A stretch of 64,000 bases of DNA from Marinimicrobium sp050113635 (GCF_050113635.1 NZ_JBNJLT010000003.1:310001-374000); one strand, 5' to 3'. Positions 1 through 8,983 are shown, counted from the first letter of the stretch. Translations and numbers: made by a program. The notes: generated from the letters alone by a model not told the origin.

Positions 1-48
1 AGGTCAGCGGTTAGGGCCTGATATGACTGAATTGAGGTGGTAAGACGT

Positions 49-1632
49 ATGGCGAAAGAAGAAGAGAACAAATTGCGCAGACCCGGAGCACACCTGACGG
101 TGCGCAATGCCACGTTGTCGGATGTGCCCGCCATCGTGGCGCTGGCTGATCGGGTGTATGAGCCAATGCAGATGGAAACCTATACCCGCGCGGCCATTGT
201 TGGGCAGATTAACAATTTCCGGCAGGGTCAGATTGTGGTCATGGTGGGGGACGAGTTGGTGGGTTATTGCGCCACTTTCCGTATTTCCGGGGACATTGCC
301 CTAAAGGCGCATACCTGGAATGAAATTACGGGTAACGGCTTTGCGTCGCGCCACGACATCCACGGCGACTGGTTGTATGGAATGGAAGTCTGTATCGATA
401 ATGCCTATCGAGGTTATCGAATCGGCCAAAGGCTCTATAACGAGCGTAAAAAGTTGTGCCAGTCGCTTGGGTTGAAAGGTGTGGTGTTTGCCGGTCGTAT
501 GCCCAACCTTCATAAACGACTGAAAAGAGTCGGGACGGTGGAAAACTACATCGACCAGGTGGTCCATAAGAAGATCAAGGACCCGGTGCTTTCTTTTCAA
601 TTACGCAACGGTTTTGAGGTGATTGGGGTCATCCCCAACTACCTGGACGATGACAATGAGTCTTTGAACTTTGCAGCGCATCTGGTGTGGTACAACCCGA
701 AGGTCCCGCAAGAGGATGAAAAACCGGTCAAAAAGTACGGCGTGCGCATGCCCGATGTGGTCCGCATTGCGACCGTGCAGTATATGCAGCGCAAGGTGAC
801 CTCTTTCGGTGAATTTCTAAAATACATTGAGTACTTTGTGGACGTCGTGGCGGACTACAAAAGTGACTTTGTGGTTTTCCCCGAACTGTTTACTCTCCAA
901 CTGTTGTCGATTGAAGATCAGGAGTTGTCGCCATTTGAATCGATTGAAGCGCTGACCAAATACACACCGCGCCTGAAAGATGCTTTCCGCGACATGGCAC
1001 TCAGCTATAACGTGAATATTATTGCGGGTTCACACCCCACGCGCGTGGAGAGTGGTCGGATTGAAAATATTTCTTACGTATTTTTGCGCGACGGCCGGGT
1101 TTTCGAACAACCGAAAATTCATCCCACGCCCAATGAGCGGTATTGGTGGGATATTGAAGGAGGCAGTAGCCTTTCAGCTATTGATACGGACTGTGGACCG
1201 ATCGGGGTGCTGATCTGTTACGACTCCGAGTTCCCTGAGTTGGCGCGCCATTTGGCCGATCAAGGTGTTCAGATTTTGTTTGTGCCGTTTTGCACCGATG
1301 AGCGTCAGGGTTACTTGCGGGTGCGCTATTGCTGTCAGGCCCGAGCGGTGGAAAACCAAATGTATGTGGTGATGTCGGGTAACGTGGGTAACCTGCCTAA
1401 CGTGTCGAATATGGACATTCAATATGCACAAAGCTGCATTTTGACGCCCTGTGATTTTCCTTTTGCTCGTGATGGAATTGCGGCCGACACCACACCCAAC
1501 GTGGAAACTGTCGCGTTCGCCGATCTTCGCCCCGAGTCGTTATTGATGGCCCGCAATAGTGGCACGGTGCAAAACCTGAAAGATCGTCGGCACGATTTGT
1601 ACAGGATTCGCTGGAGAGGAGATCGCCGCTAA
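49..1632 (+). CDS. GNAT acetyltransferase / nitrilase-superfamily amidohydrolase fusion
   Basis: This 527-aa cytoplasmic protein has two domains. Residues about 15-220 form a GNAT acetyltransferase-like domain, with a region rich in G and R around GYRIGQRLYNERKK that resembles the acetyl-CoA loop. Residues about 235-520 form a carbon-nitrogen hydrolase (nitrilase superfamily) domain with the expected Glu-Lys-Cys triad: E279 in FPELF, K356 in QPKIHP and C390 in LICYDSEFPE. I chose the ATG at 49 because GAGGTGG lies 8-9 bases upstream; an in-frame GTG at 37 overlaps that ribosome site. Fusions of this kind are a known conserved architecture, but the physiological substrate is not known. A RimK-like ATP-grasp ligase lies 11.5 kb downstream; the two may act on the same amide or peptide product, which is inference. 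No operon partner is adjacent. Confidence 0.9.
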   Translation: MAKEEENKLRRPGAHLTVRNATLSDVPAIVALADRVYEPMQMETYTRAAIVGQINNFRQGQIVVMVGDELVGYCATFRISGDIALKAHTWNEITGNGFASRHDIHGDWLYGMEVCIDNAYRGYRIGQRLYNERKKLCQSLGLKGVVFAGRMPNLHKRLKRVGTVENYIDQVVHKKIKDPVLSFQLRNGFEVIGVIPNYLDDDNESLNFAAHLVWYNPKVPQEDEKPVKKYGVRMPDVVRIATVQYMQRKVTSFGEFLKYIEYFVDVVADYKSDFVVFPELFTLQLLSIEDQELSPFESIEALTKYTPRLKDAFRDMALSYNVNIIAGSHPTRVESGRIENISYVFLRDGRVFEQPKIHPTPNERYWWDIEGGSSLSAIDTDCGPIGVLICYDSEFPELARHLADQGVQILFVPFCTDERQGYLRVRYCCQARAVENQMYVVMSGNVGNLPNVSNMDIQYAQSCILTPCDFPFARDGIAADTTPNVETVAFADLRPESLLMARNSGTVQNLKDRRHDLYRIRWRGDRR

Positions 1633-1741
1633 CTTAACATAGGTTAAGTGTTAATAGTTTGTGGTGCTGTGCTGATGTGAGCTGACGAGAGAAATTATGA
1701 GAAGTTACGTTAGAAATTAATTGAAGTGTCGCTCAAATTGC

Positions 1742-1790
1742 CCCGGGGGCAGGATCTCCCCGCCCCCGGGATAAGCCGTTTTATACGGCT
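1742..1790. terminator. Two adjacent hairpins between convergent genes
   Basis: The first hairpin is a perfect 9-bp GC stem (1742-1750 with 1762-1770). The second is a 6-bp stem (1774-1779 with 1785-1790) that touches the stop codon of the minus-strand gene. The position between two convergent genes suggests a two-way terminator, though there is no long T tract. Confidence 0.55.
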
Positions 1791-1953
1791 ATAAAGGGGG
1801 TTTTCGGCCTACCACCGCGAAAATGATAGCCAGTACAATGCCAATGACGAAGAGTATCCACGCAATATTGGTGGCTGCCCCGGCGATACCGCTCAGGCCA
1901 AGTACCCCAGCGATAATGGCAATGATCAAAAAGAGAAACGCCCAACTGAACAT
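1789..1953 (-). CDS. DUF1328 (YtjA-type) small membrane protein
   Basis: This 54-aa protein is almost entirely hydrophobic, with two predicted transmembrane segments (residues about 3-21 and 29-47) separated by a short Gly/Ala-rich turn, and it ends in RKPPL. Sequence and length fit the DUF1328/YtjA family of small inner-membrane proteins, whose function is unknown and which often appear among stress-responsive genes. The start at MFSWAF is supported by AAAGGAG just upstream. An in-frame extension to 2097 exists but lacks family similarity. Confidence 0.88.
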   Translation of the reverse strand: MFSWAFLFLIIAIIAGVLGLSGIAGAATNIAWILFVIGIVLAIIFAVVGRKPPL

Positions 1954-2259
1954 ATGCAAACTCCTTTGACATTTAGACAGGTAGTGTAAGTGTAGACAAT
2001 TTTTCCATCGTCGGTACTTAGTACGTGTAAAATGGCAAATGGTTGCATCAAAATTAAAAAAATGTGAAATCTCTCGCAAAGACGCTTTTTGTGTCATACT
2101 CCCATTGAATTTCTGAAAGCGATCCCAATCTTAAGTCCTGTCGCATGTCGTTACAGGCGTGGTTGGGGGCTGAAGAGATTCACGCCCCGTATCGCTAAGC
2201 GTTGCGGCGCTGACCGGGCAACTATAAGCCCCATATTATTGAATGAAGGAGTCGACATC
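1954..2259. other. Divergent upstream region of two small envelope genes
   Basis: About 300 bases shared by the promoters of the DUF1328 gene (leftward) and the small lipoprotein gene (rightward). It is AT-rich near 1990-2070. I see no convincing operator or RNA gene. Confidence 0.4.
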
Positions 2260-2457
2260 ATGAGTGAAGAAAATATGCTTTCCAAGCGCGTTCGTTCCAT
2301 CGCTTTGGCCATCTTTTTGGTTTTGTCTGGCGGCGCGTTCTTGACGGCCTGTGACCAAGGCCCTGCGGAGGAAGCGGGCGAGAACATCGACGATGCTGCC
2401 GATGATGCAGGCGATGCGATGGAAGATGCGGCGGATGAGGTAGAGGATTCAATGTAA
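2260..2457 (+). CDS. Small acidic lipoprotein, entericidin-like
   Basis: A 65-aa predicted lipoprotein. It has a basic N-terminus, a hydrophobic signal segment (residues about 12-27) and a lipobox LTAC with the lipidated cysteine at residue 31. The mature part is about 34 residues, very acidic, with repeating DDA/EDA units that would form an amphipathic helix. GAAGGAG before the ATG supports the start. It resembles entericidin-type small lipoproteins in size and layout, but I cannot assign a function. It is divergent from the DUF1328 gene, another class of small envelope protein. Confidence 0.75.
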   Translation: MSEENMLSKRVRSIALAIFLVLSGGAFLTACDQGPAEEAGENIDDAADDAGDAMEDAADEVEDSM

Positions 2458-2470
2458 GCCTCACCTACAG

Positions 2471-2493
2471 CGAGGCCGCAGGATGCGGCCTCG
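2471..2493 (+). terminator. Hairpin after the small lipoprotein gene
   Basis: A perfect 10-bp GC-rich stem with a 3-nt loop begins 14 bases after the stop codon. It lacks a clean T tract but is well placed as a terminator or 3' stabiliser. Confidence 0.6.
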
Positions 2494-2569
2494 GCCTGCC
2501 AAACAGTTTATTTAATTGCGTTAAGAAATTAAGAAATTAGTTTTAATAACCAGTGATAGTGGTGCAAGT

Positions 2570-2836
2570 TCAAAGTTTATCCTCTTCGGCTTGGTCCGTA
2601 TCCTCTGTGCTTTTCCCGTTAGTAGTTTCCCTGTTTTGATCTTGTAAGTGATCCCGCTGCCGGTTGAGGCATGTTTCATAGCTCTCATTGTAGTCGTTAG
2701 TGCTGGCCTGCTCGGCATCTCGGGCGCACACTTCTTCAGCGGAATAGGCGTCGCTTTGATAGATATCGATCTGGGCCAGCAGAGGAGGCATTGTCGTCAG
2801 GCAGAGGCTTAGCGCGACGATGAATCGTACAGTCAT
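2570..2836 (-). CDS. Small secreted hypothetical protein
   Basis: This 88-aa open frame begins with a convincing Sec signal peptide (basic MTVR, hydrophobic core, cleavage after LLAQ near residue 22). A short, highly charged mature region with two cysteines (residues about 38 and 56) and an acidic C-terminus follows. I recognise no family. There is no strong ribosome-binding site, so expression is uncertain. It lies downstream of the xylanase gene on the same strand, separated by a hairpin. It could be a lineage-specific periplasmic protein. Confidence 0.5.
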   Translation of the reverse strand: MTVRFIVALSLCLTTMPPLLAQIDIYQSDAYSAEEVCARDAEQASTNDYNESYETCLNRQRDHLQDQNRETTNGKSTEDTDQAEEDKL

Positions 2837-2864
2837 GGTTGGCGTCCGTCGATCAGTTTGAGCA

Positions 2865-2888
2865 CCGGAGAGCTTTGCAGCTCTCCGG
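2865..2888. terminator. Hairpin downstream of the xylanase gene
   Basis: A perfect 10-bp stem (2865-2874 with 2879-2888) with a 4-nt loop sits 37 bases past the xylanase stop codon. There is no T tract on either side. Confidence 0.55.
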
Positions 2889-2925
2889 CACAGTTAAATC
2901 CTCCAATGTTGGCGGTCTGCGCCTG

Positions 2926-3990
2926 TTAGAGGTTGCCATAACCGATGGCGCCGTTGCAGTGGAGCCATTCGCTGTTGGAACCGCCGCAAGCGTTGTTGCT
3001 CCAGACACCGGTATTGTAGCTCTGGTCTTCAGACTGTCGAGTTGACCCGTTGACCTGAATATAATCCACTTGCACGTCCCGGTTGCCACCGTCGTTGGTG
3101 AATTCGACCACAATGCCGCCGGTATTATTACCGTTCCAAGTGTAGTTGCTCATGGTCGTTGAGAGCGTCCAACTGGCCACGGTGTTGTTATCCACCCGAA
3201 GGTTGATGCTTTCGTCCCCATTGGTACCGCGTGCGCGAACCACGATCTCGTTCGAGCCGCCACCGCCAGAGCTGCTGCTACTGCCCCCACCACTGCCGCC
3301 TTCCCAGACGGTGACATTGGAGCTGCCGCTACTTTCATAACCCTCGGTCGCCATCACCTGATAGTTATGATTCCCCAGGTTCCAGCCCTGGCTCGCCCAG
3401 GCGTCAACGTGATTCTGGAAGGTAATGGTGTTGTTGTTGCCCTGAGACCGCTTGGAAGTGCGCACACTCCAGTATTGATAAAACGTTGCCGTGCCTTCGA
3501 TAGAGGGCTGATTGACACGCTGCGTGCGATAAAGATCGTAGGTACCCCCGTCTGTGGTGACGGTGCCCACAGAAGACGCACCTGGCGGACGCCAGCTTCC
3601 CCAGCTGTCTACCACGTAGTATTCCACCAGCGGATTGGTGGTCCAGCCGTAAAGCGTGAGATAGGAGTTACCGGAGGGGGAGTAGTTGCCGGCGTTGTAA
3701 CTGATTACCCGGTTGGACGAGCCGGTGCTCCAGCCTTTCCCGCCGACAAAATTGCCGGTATTTGACCACTCGTAACTGTAATTTCCGTCGGCGCCGAGGG
3801 TCATACAGGCCGAGCCACCGCCATCGGTCCAGTGGGTAAAGTAAAAGCCGCCACTGGTGCCAGTCTGATTGTCGCAGAGGGTTTGTGCCTGGGCGGTGGC
3901 GATACCCAGGCTCGCCGTACAGGCCAGAGCGGCAAGGGACAGGCTTTTCAGCCATCCGGATTGCCGGAGCAATGCATTGTGACGCTTCAT
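2926..3990 (-). CDS. Secreted GH11 endo-1,4-beta-xylanase with C-terminal CBM60
   Basis: This 354-aa protein hydrolyses internal beta-1,4 links of xylan outside the cell. Residues 1-36 are a signal peptide ending in AQAQ. Residues about 38-228 are the GH11 jelly roll, with catalytic glutamates at E123 (PLVEYYVV) and E216 (ATEGYES). A Gly/Ser linker covers about 229-246, and residues about 247-354 match CBM60, a calcium-dependent xylan-binding module found in Cellvibrio-type enzymes. The start MKRHN has AGAGGA upstream; a longer in-frame start at 4083 would place 31 unrelated residues before the signal peptide. The gene stands alone, with about 570 bases of upstream sequence before the riboswitch of the neighbouring operon. 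Confidence 0.95.
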   Translation of the reverse strand: MKRHNALLRQSGWLKSLSLAALACTASLGIATAQAQTLCDNQTGTSGGFYFTHWTDGGGSACMTLGADGNYSYEWSNTGNFVGGKGWSTGSSNRVISYNAGNYSPSGNSYLTLYGWTTNPLVEYYVVDSWGSWRPPGASSVGTVTTDGGTYDLYRTQRVNQPSIEGTATFYQYWSVRTSKRSQGNNNTITFQNHVDAWASQGWNLGNHNYQVMATEGYESSGSSNVTVWEGGSGGGSSSSSGGGGSNEIVVRARGTNGDESINLRVDNNTVASWTLSTTMSNYTWNGNNTGGIVVEFTNDGGNRDVQVDYIQVNGSTRQSEDQSYNTGVWSNNACGGSNSEWLHCNGAIGYGNL

Positions 3991-4559
3991 AGTGAATCCT
4001 CTTGATGAATTATTGTGTGGTGGCCCATCACGCGAAAGGCCGTTCAGCGTGGGAAGTGTTGGCAACGAACCACTTAAAGTCAATATAACTATTAAAGACT
4101 GAAACCGTTACCTTTTTTATATATTCAAAAAGACTATATCTGGCTGGGTTGGGTGCCTTCTTCTTGCCAGAGTCATGGAGCGGGGCGCGTGGGAGGGAAG
4201 CAGAGATGAGGGGCGTTGCCCTCGGTCTGGCACATTAATGCTCATGTTCGTGGCGGTATGGCGGACGGATTTGGGCGAATCGCATATTTCAAATGGGTAT
4301 AAATGCCTCAGAAGAATGTAATCGCATACATGTGTGCTCCGCCCTGGTGCGCCTCCGAAGTTTTCGCGCGAAAGTTGGGCGAATTGAGCCGGGTTAGAGC
4401 CTGGCTGGTTCATTGATAGGCCGTGTGACGGCGGTTTTCCAAGTTGGCATTTATGTTGCTACTAACTAGGTAGATATAGAGGATTCAATGCGATGAGTCA
4501 TTGAAGTAACTCGCTCGAACAATTTGGTTTTAAGGTTCCTCCGCGTCATCGAGGAACTG
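3991..4559. other. Long intergenic region upstream of the xylanase
   Basis: About 570 bases without a credible gene. The first 150 bases are AT-rich and probably hold the xylanase promoter. GAAACCGTTACC at 4101-4112 loosely resembles a LacI-family half-operator. A 98-codon minus-strand frame at 4117-4413 has no ribosome site and unlikely composition. Confidence 0.4.
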
Positions 4560-4700
4560 AATAGGCCGCTAGGGTTCCGGCATTCCACAGAGCAATCGGT
4601 GTGATGTGACTGGTCCGAGAGCAGCCGACCTTGTGGTGAACATTCCGATAGGCATACTTCGACAAGGTTACACGGCGGGACAAAAGCCCGGGAGGTCACA
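4560..4700 (+). promoter_or_regulatory. Guanidine-I riboswitch (ykkC class)
   Basis: The three conserved blocks of the guanidine-I aptamer are present in order: CTAGGGTTCCGG at 4569-4580, CTGGTCCGAGAG at 4610-4621, and a 3' block from ACACGGCGGG (4670) through GCCCGGGAG (ending 4694). The variable arms lie between them. The aptamer ends about 65 bases before the ATG of the transporter's binding protein. In known examples guanidine binding turns on guanidine export or carboxylation genes, which fits the operon that follows. I could not define the expression platform; the 6-bp hairpin CAATGG/CCATTG just downstream may be part of it. Confidence 0.93.
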
Positions 4701-4762
4701 ATGGTGTGAGTTGCCATTGAATCCTCAGCCGTTTAACCGTGTTGTAGTCCTGGAGGTTCACC

Positions 4763-5875
4763 ATGTTTGCCAACGTTTTTTCGATTGCTCCCTCTCCGAC
4801 CCACTGTTGTGGCAAGTTAAGAACCTTCGGGTTTTTACTTGCCACTTTTTTTTGTCTTTCCTTCCCGTCGCATTCAGTGTCCGCTCAGCCGCGGGATCAC
4901 TTCAGTGTCTGTTGGTCGATCTATGTCGGTTGGATGCCGTGGGGTTACGGTGCCAGTGAAGGGATTGTCAAAAAATGGGCGGATAAATACGACATCACCA
5001 TCGACGTTGTGCAGATCAACGATTATGTCGAATCCATTAACCAGTATACCGCAGGGCAATATGACGCCTGCGCCATGACTAACATGGACGCGCTGACGAT
5101 TCCCGCCGCCGGAGGCATTGATTCCACTGCACTTATCATCGGTGACTTCTCCAATGGCAATGATGGCGTCGTGCTGCAAGAGCAGACCGACCTGAAAGCC
5201 ATCAAGGGTCAGAACGTTAATCTGGTGGAACTGAGCGTTTCACATTATCTGCTGGCTCGCGCGTTGGACTCAGTCGGAATGACGGAGCGGGATGTCCGGG
5301 TGATCAACACCTCTGACGCCGACCTGGTGTCTGCCTATGCGTCCGGCAATGTCACTTCGGTGGTGACCTGGAACCCACTATTGAGTGAAATAGAAACCAT
5401 GCCGGACAGCCACAAGGTTTTTGACTCCTCCGAAATTCCGGGCGAAATCATTGATTTGATGGTCGTTAACACCGATGTGTTGAAAGCCAATCCGGATTTC
5501 GCTAAAGCGCTGGTGGGCGCCTGGTATGAAATCATGGGCACGATGAGTGGCGATGACGCTGGGGCCAAAACCGCCCGCACCGCCATGGGCGAAGCCTCGG
5601 GTACGGATCTGGCCGGCTACGAGGCCCAGCTGGCGTCGACCCGCATGTTCTATGAGCCGGCTCAAGCCGTCGCCTTTACCGAAAGTGAGGATCTTAAAAC
5701 GACGATGCAATACGTCGCTGAGTTCTCGTTCCGCCATGGCCTTCTCGGCGAGGGGGCACCGGGACCGGAGTTCATCGGTGTGGAGACACCGACCGGCGTT
5801 TATGGCAATTCGGCTAACATCCAACTCCGTTTTGATCCGTCCTTTATGCAAATGGCCGCAGACGGTGAACTTTGA
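4763..5875 (+). CDS. ABC transporter substrate-binding protein, predicted guanidine uptake
   Basis: A 370-aa periplasmic binding protein of the NitT/TauT type. The first 42 residues look like an N-terminal signal segment (hydrophobic core about 22-35, cleavage near SVSAQ). The mature part begins with SVCWSIYVGWMPWGYG, characteristic of the binding proteins that sit with urea/guanidine carboxylases. The ATG has GGAGG 6 bases upstream. It is the first gene of the riboswitch-controlled operon, so guanidine or a related cation is the likely ligand. Families in this position were formerly annotated as urea transporters; the riboswitch is the reason I prefer guanidine. Confidence 0.88.
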   Translation: MFANVFSIAPSPTHCCGKLRTFGFLLATFFCLSFPSHSVSAQPRDHFSVCWSIYVGWMPWGYGASEGIVKKWADKYDITIDVVQINDYVESINQYTAGQYDACAMTNMDALTIPAAGGIDSTALIIGDFSNGNDGVVLQEQTDLKAIKGQNVNLVELSVSHYLLARALDSVGMTERDVRVINTSDADLVSAYASGNVTSVVTWNPLLSEIETMPDSHKVFDSSEIPGEIIDLMVVNTDVLKANPDFAKALVGAWYEIMGTMSGDDAGAKTARTAMGEASGTDLAGYEAQLASTRMFYEPAQAVAFTESEDLKTTMQYVAEFSFRHGLLGEGAPGPEFIGVETPTGVYGNSANIQLRFDPSFMQMAADGEL

Positions 5876-5921
5876 GGTCGTCGCCTGACCGCGGAGACCA
5901 CTGACCAAGAGCGAGGAAAAC

Positions 5922-6743
5922 ATGAAGAGACTGATCAATCAGCAGCCCCACCGTGCCACCCGTTGGCTGTTGGGACTATTGCCCTTTCTGTTGTTGCTCG
6001 CATTGTATGTAGGGGCCAGTAACGCGCGGTTGGCTGACAACCCCAATGACAAGCTACTGCCGTCTTTTGAAAGCTTTGGGGCCGCCATCGAGCGGCTGGC
6101 GTTTGAGCCCAATGTTCGCACCGGTGAATACGTGTTCTGGCAGGATACGCTCAGCAGCTTGCAGCGTCTGGGGATGGGCGTTTCAATCAGTGCGCTGTTC
6201 GCCCTGGTGTTTGGGATTTTCAGCGGTGCCATTCCCTTTGTTCGAGCCAACCTGTCACCGTTGATGACGGCTATTTCGCTAGTGCCACCCATGGCGATTC
6301 TGCCCATCTTGTTCATTGTGTTTGGTTTGGGAGAACTGTCCAAGGTCATGCTGATTATTATTGGCATTGCGCCGTTTCTTTGCCGCGATCTGCAACAGAG
6401 AGTGGAAGAAATCCCGGCGGAGCAGTTGGTCAAAGCGCAGACTCTTGGGGCTAACAGCTGGCAAATTATTTTGCGGGTTATTGTTCCGCAAATACTGCCG
6501 CGACTGATTGCGAGCGTCCGCTTGTCGCTCGGTAGCGCGTGGTTGTTTCTTATCGCGGCTGAGGCCATCGCCTCGACAGATGGGCTGGGGTACCGGATCT
6601 TTCTCGTGCGTCGCTACCTGTCGATGGATGTGATTCTTCCCTACGTCGTCTGGATCACAATTCTGGCGTTTGTTATCGATGTGTTGTTGCGCCTTCTGTC
6701 CCGGCGATGCTTTGCCTGGTTTCATGCACAAGCTAACCACTGA
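5922..6743 (+). CDS. ABC transporter permease, predicted guanidine uptake
   Basis: A 273-aa inner-membrane permease of the BPD_transp_1 (NitT/TauT/SsuC) type. It has an N-terminal membrane segment (about 17-34) and roughly five more between 85 and 260. The cytoplasmic EAA-like coupling loop lies around residues 165-190 (QLVKAQTLGANSWQIILRVI). GAGGAAAAC precedes the ATG. It sits 46 bases after the binding-protein gene and 6 bases before the ATPase gene, so the three form one transporter. Confidence 0.9.
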   Translation: MKRLINQQPHRATRWLLGLLPFLLLLALYVGASNARLADNPNDKLLPSFESFGAAIERLAFEPNVRTGEYVFWQDTLSSLQRLGMGVSISALFALVFGIFSGAIPFVRANLSPLMTAISLVPPMAILPILFIVFGLGELSKVMLIIIGIAPFLCRDLQQRVEEIPAEQLVKAQTLGANSWQIILRVIVPQILPRLIASVRLSLGSAWLFLIAAEAIASTDGLGYRIFLVRRYLSMDVILPYVVWITILAFVIDVLLRLLSRRCFAWFHAQANH

Positions 6744-6749
6744 GGTCCC

Positions 6750-7550
6750 ATGAGCTATATCACGATTGAAAAACTCTGGAAACGCTATGACGACACCGTG
6801 GTGCTGGAGAACTTGAACAAGACCGTCGAGCGCGGGGAGTTCATAACCATCGTCGGTGCTTCCGGCTGCGGTAAAACGACGTTTCTCAAGATGCTGCTGG
6901 GCACGGAGTCGCCGAGCCAGGGGCGCATGCTGCTGGATGGTGAACCATTGCAGGCCGAGCCCGGTGAAGATCGGGGCATCGTCTTTCAGCGCTACTCGGT
7001 CTTTCCACATCTGACAGCGCTGGAGAACGTCATGCTGGCTATCGAGCTGGAAGAAAGCCCGCTGCTGGCACGCCTGTTTGGCAGCGCCCGGCGCACGGCT
7101 CGGCACAATGCTTTCAACATGCTTGATGCGGTCGGTCTCAGCCATGCGCTGGACAAGTACCCGCACGAACTGTCCGGCGGTATGCAGCAGAGGCTGGCCA
7201 TCGCCCAGTCATTGATCAAGCAGCCTCGCATTCTATTGCTCGACGAACCGTTTGGTGCGTTGGACCCGGGTATCCGAAAGGATATGCATCAGCTGGTTCT
7301 CAAGCTGTGGCGCGAACTCAAACTGACCGTCTTCATGATCACTCACGACATTCAGGAAGGGTTTTATCTGGGCACGCGCCTGTGGGTGTTCGACAAAGTG
7401 CGCCATGACCCCCAGGCGCCCGAAGCCTATGGCGCCAGCATTACCTATGACTTGGCCGTGGGCGAGTGTGAAGATCAGTTGCTGCACCGCATTGATGATT
7501 CCGTTACACGAACCGAACAACAGAAGGAGAAGCTTCAAAATGACCGGTGA
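6750..7550 (+). CDS. ABC transporter ATP-binding protein, predicted guanidine uptake
   Basis: A 266-aa cytoplasmic ATPase that would power the transporter. It shows Walker A (GASGCGKTT, about 36-44), Q-loop (VFQRYSVFPH), signature LSGGMQQR, Walker B LLLDEPFGALD and the switch histidine in MITHD. The C-terminal 40 residues extend past the usual core. The end of the gene overlaps the next start by 11 bases, indicating translational coupling to the DUF1989 gene and linking transport to metabolism. Confidence 0.92.
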   Translation: MSYITIEKLWKRYDDTVVLENLNKTVERGEFITIVGASGCGKTTFLKMLLGTESPSQGRMLLDGEPLQAEPGEDRGIVFQRYSVFPHLTALENVMLAIELEESPLLARLFGSARRTARHNAFNMLDAVGLSHALDKYPHELSGGMQQRLAIAQSLIKQPRILLLDEPFGALDPGIRKDMHQLVLKLWRELKLTVFMITHDIQEGFYLGTRLWVFDKVRHDPQAPEAYGASITYDLAVGECEDQLLHRIDDSVTRTEQQKEKLQNDR

Positions 7551-8259
7551 AGTCCTCTATGAATACACGCTTCCAGCCGCCAGCCATTGGTCACTGCGCC
7601 TGCGTCGCGGCACGGCCCTGGAGCTGACCGACCTGGAAGGCGGCGCCAATGTGGGCGTATTGATGTACAACCCGGAGAACTTACTCGAGCGCTACAATGC
7701 GCCCGATACCCTTAAGTGCCAACACACCTTTAAGCTGACCCACGGGCACTGTCTCTACTCAGATATGGGTCGGATTTTTGCGTCGATTGTGGAGGACACT
7801 GTCGGTTGGCACGAAACCGTGTGCGGTACGAGTCACGCCGATCAGGTGATGCAACGGTGGGGCGCACGCGATTACCAGAATGACCGCAACGACTGGCGGC
7901 AGGATGGTATGAGCAGCTTTCTGGTCGAACTGGCGAAGTACGGCCTGGGTCCGAAAGACATGGCGGCTAATCTCAATTTTTTCAGCAAAGTGGTTGTCGA
8001 TAACGCAGGGAACCTCTCTCTGGATGAGCATAACTCGCCGGCAGGCGGTCGTGTGGTCTTGCGTTTCGAAATGGACACGCTGCTGGTAATGCATAGCTGC
8101 CCTCACCCCATGAATGCGTCGCCGGATTACCCCCGCAAGCCGGTTGGTGTGCGGATTTTCCATGCTGATCCGGTAGCCGATGACGATTATTGCAAAAACT
8201 TTCGTCTGGAAAATCAGCGCGGCTTCGAAAACAATCGCCTTTATTACCTGGGCACCTGA
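7540..8259 (+). CDS. DUF1989 protein, predicted carboxyguanidine deiminase subunit (UAAP type)
   Basis: A 239-aa protein of the DUF1989 family, formerly called urea carboxylase-associated protein. Work on guanidine-utilising bacteria showed that a pair of such proteins (CgdA and CgdB) removes an amino group from carboxyguanidine to give allophanate. Conserved features visible here include NPENLLERYN, CHxxxxHADQ-like Cys/His clusters (ETVCGTSHADQ) and DTLLVMHSCPHPMN near the C-terminus, plausible metal ligands. The ATG at 7540 follows AAGGAGAAG and overlaps the ATPase gene; the longer frame from 7405 is not needed. It is cotranscribed with the second DUF1989 gene. Confidence 0.87.
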   Translation: MTGEVLYEYTLPAASHWSLRLRRGTALELTDLEGGANVGVLMYNPENLLERYNAPDTLKCQHTFKLTHGHCLYSDMGRIFASIVEDTVGWHETVCGTSHADQVMQRWGARDYQNDRNDWRQDGMSSFLVELAKYGLGPKDMAANLNFFSKVVVDNAGNLSLDEHNSPAGGRVVLRFEMDTLLVMHSCPHPMNASPDYPRKPVGVRIFHADPVADDDYCKNFRLENQRGFENNRLYYLGT

Positions 8260-8272
8260 GGAGATGATGGCA

Positions 8273-8965
8273 ATGAATACCACGGCGAATAATTCTTTTG
8301 GGGAAGTGCACACCGCACACCCGCCGGCCTTGACCGAAAGCGCCCTTGATATCAAGGACGCTGTGTCCCGCAATCAAGTGGCGGCGGGCGACTACTTTCT
8401 GAAAATTGTGCGTGCCGGCCAGACGATACGCATTCTTGATATCAAGGGTAATCAGGCGGCGGACACGCTTTTCTACAGCGCCGATGACCCCGCTGAACGT
8501 TACAGTGCCATGGACACCATTCGGGAGCAGGGCAATGCCTATTTGACGACCGGGTCCAGGCTGCGCTCAAACCACAACCGGGTCATGCTCGACATCGTGG
8601 CCGACACCTGCGGTCGCCACGATACGCTGGGGGGTGCTTGTGCGACCGAAAGTAATACCGTCCGCTACGACCTCAACAAGCGGCACATGCACGCGTGCCG
8701 GGACAGCTGGATGCTGGCCATTGCCGAGCACGAGGAGCTGGGGCTGAGTAAGCGCGACATCACCCACAATATTAATTTCTTTATGAACGTTCCGGTAACT
8801 CCCGAAGGCGGCCTGACCTTCGCCGATGGCATCTCGGCACCTGGTAAGTATGTGGAGCTGAAAGCGCAAATGGACACGATCGTCCTGATTTCCAACTGCC
8901 CGCAATTGAACAACCCCTGTAACGGCTACGATCCGACACCGGTAGATATTCTGATTTGGGATTGA
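8273..8965 (+). CDS. DUF1989 protein, predicted carboxyguanidine deiminase subunit (second paralogue)
   Basis: A 230-aa DUF1989 protein, paralogous to the gene before it. Shared features are the motif following the YSADDPAERYSAMDT segment, the DTCGRHDTLGGACATESN cluster and the C-terminal DTIVLISNCPQLNN. It probably pairs with the upstream protein as the two subunits of carboxyguanidine deiminase. GAGGAG stands 9 bases before the ATG at 8273; nearby ATGs at 8264 and 8267 are too close to that site. The next gene is 84 bases away, and the gap contains a guanidine-II motif. Confidence 0.87.
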   Translation: MNTTANNSFGEVHTAHPPALTESALDIKDAVSRNQVAAGDYFLKIVRAGQTIRILDIKGNQAADTLFYSADDPAERYSAMDTIREQGNAYLTTGSRLRSNHNRVMLDIVADTCGRHDTLGGACATESNTVRYDLNKRHMHACRDSWMLAIAEHEELGLSKRDITHNINFFMNVPVTPEGGLTFADGISAPGKYVELKAQMDTIVLISNCPQLNNPCNGYDPTPVDILIWD

Positions 8966-8983
8966 GGCTCGCCGAACTTACCG

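Noticed and set aside
4117..4413. 98-codon minus-strand frame in the xylanase upstream region
   Set aside because: No ribosome site, no signal or domain, and it falls in a probable promoter region.
4763..8965. Naming the transporter and DUF1989 genes as a urea system
   Set aside because: The guanidine-I aptamer upstream and the paired DUF1989 genes favour guanidine; no urea-specific evidence is present.
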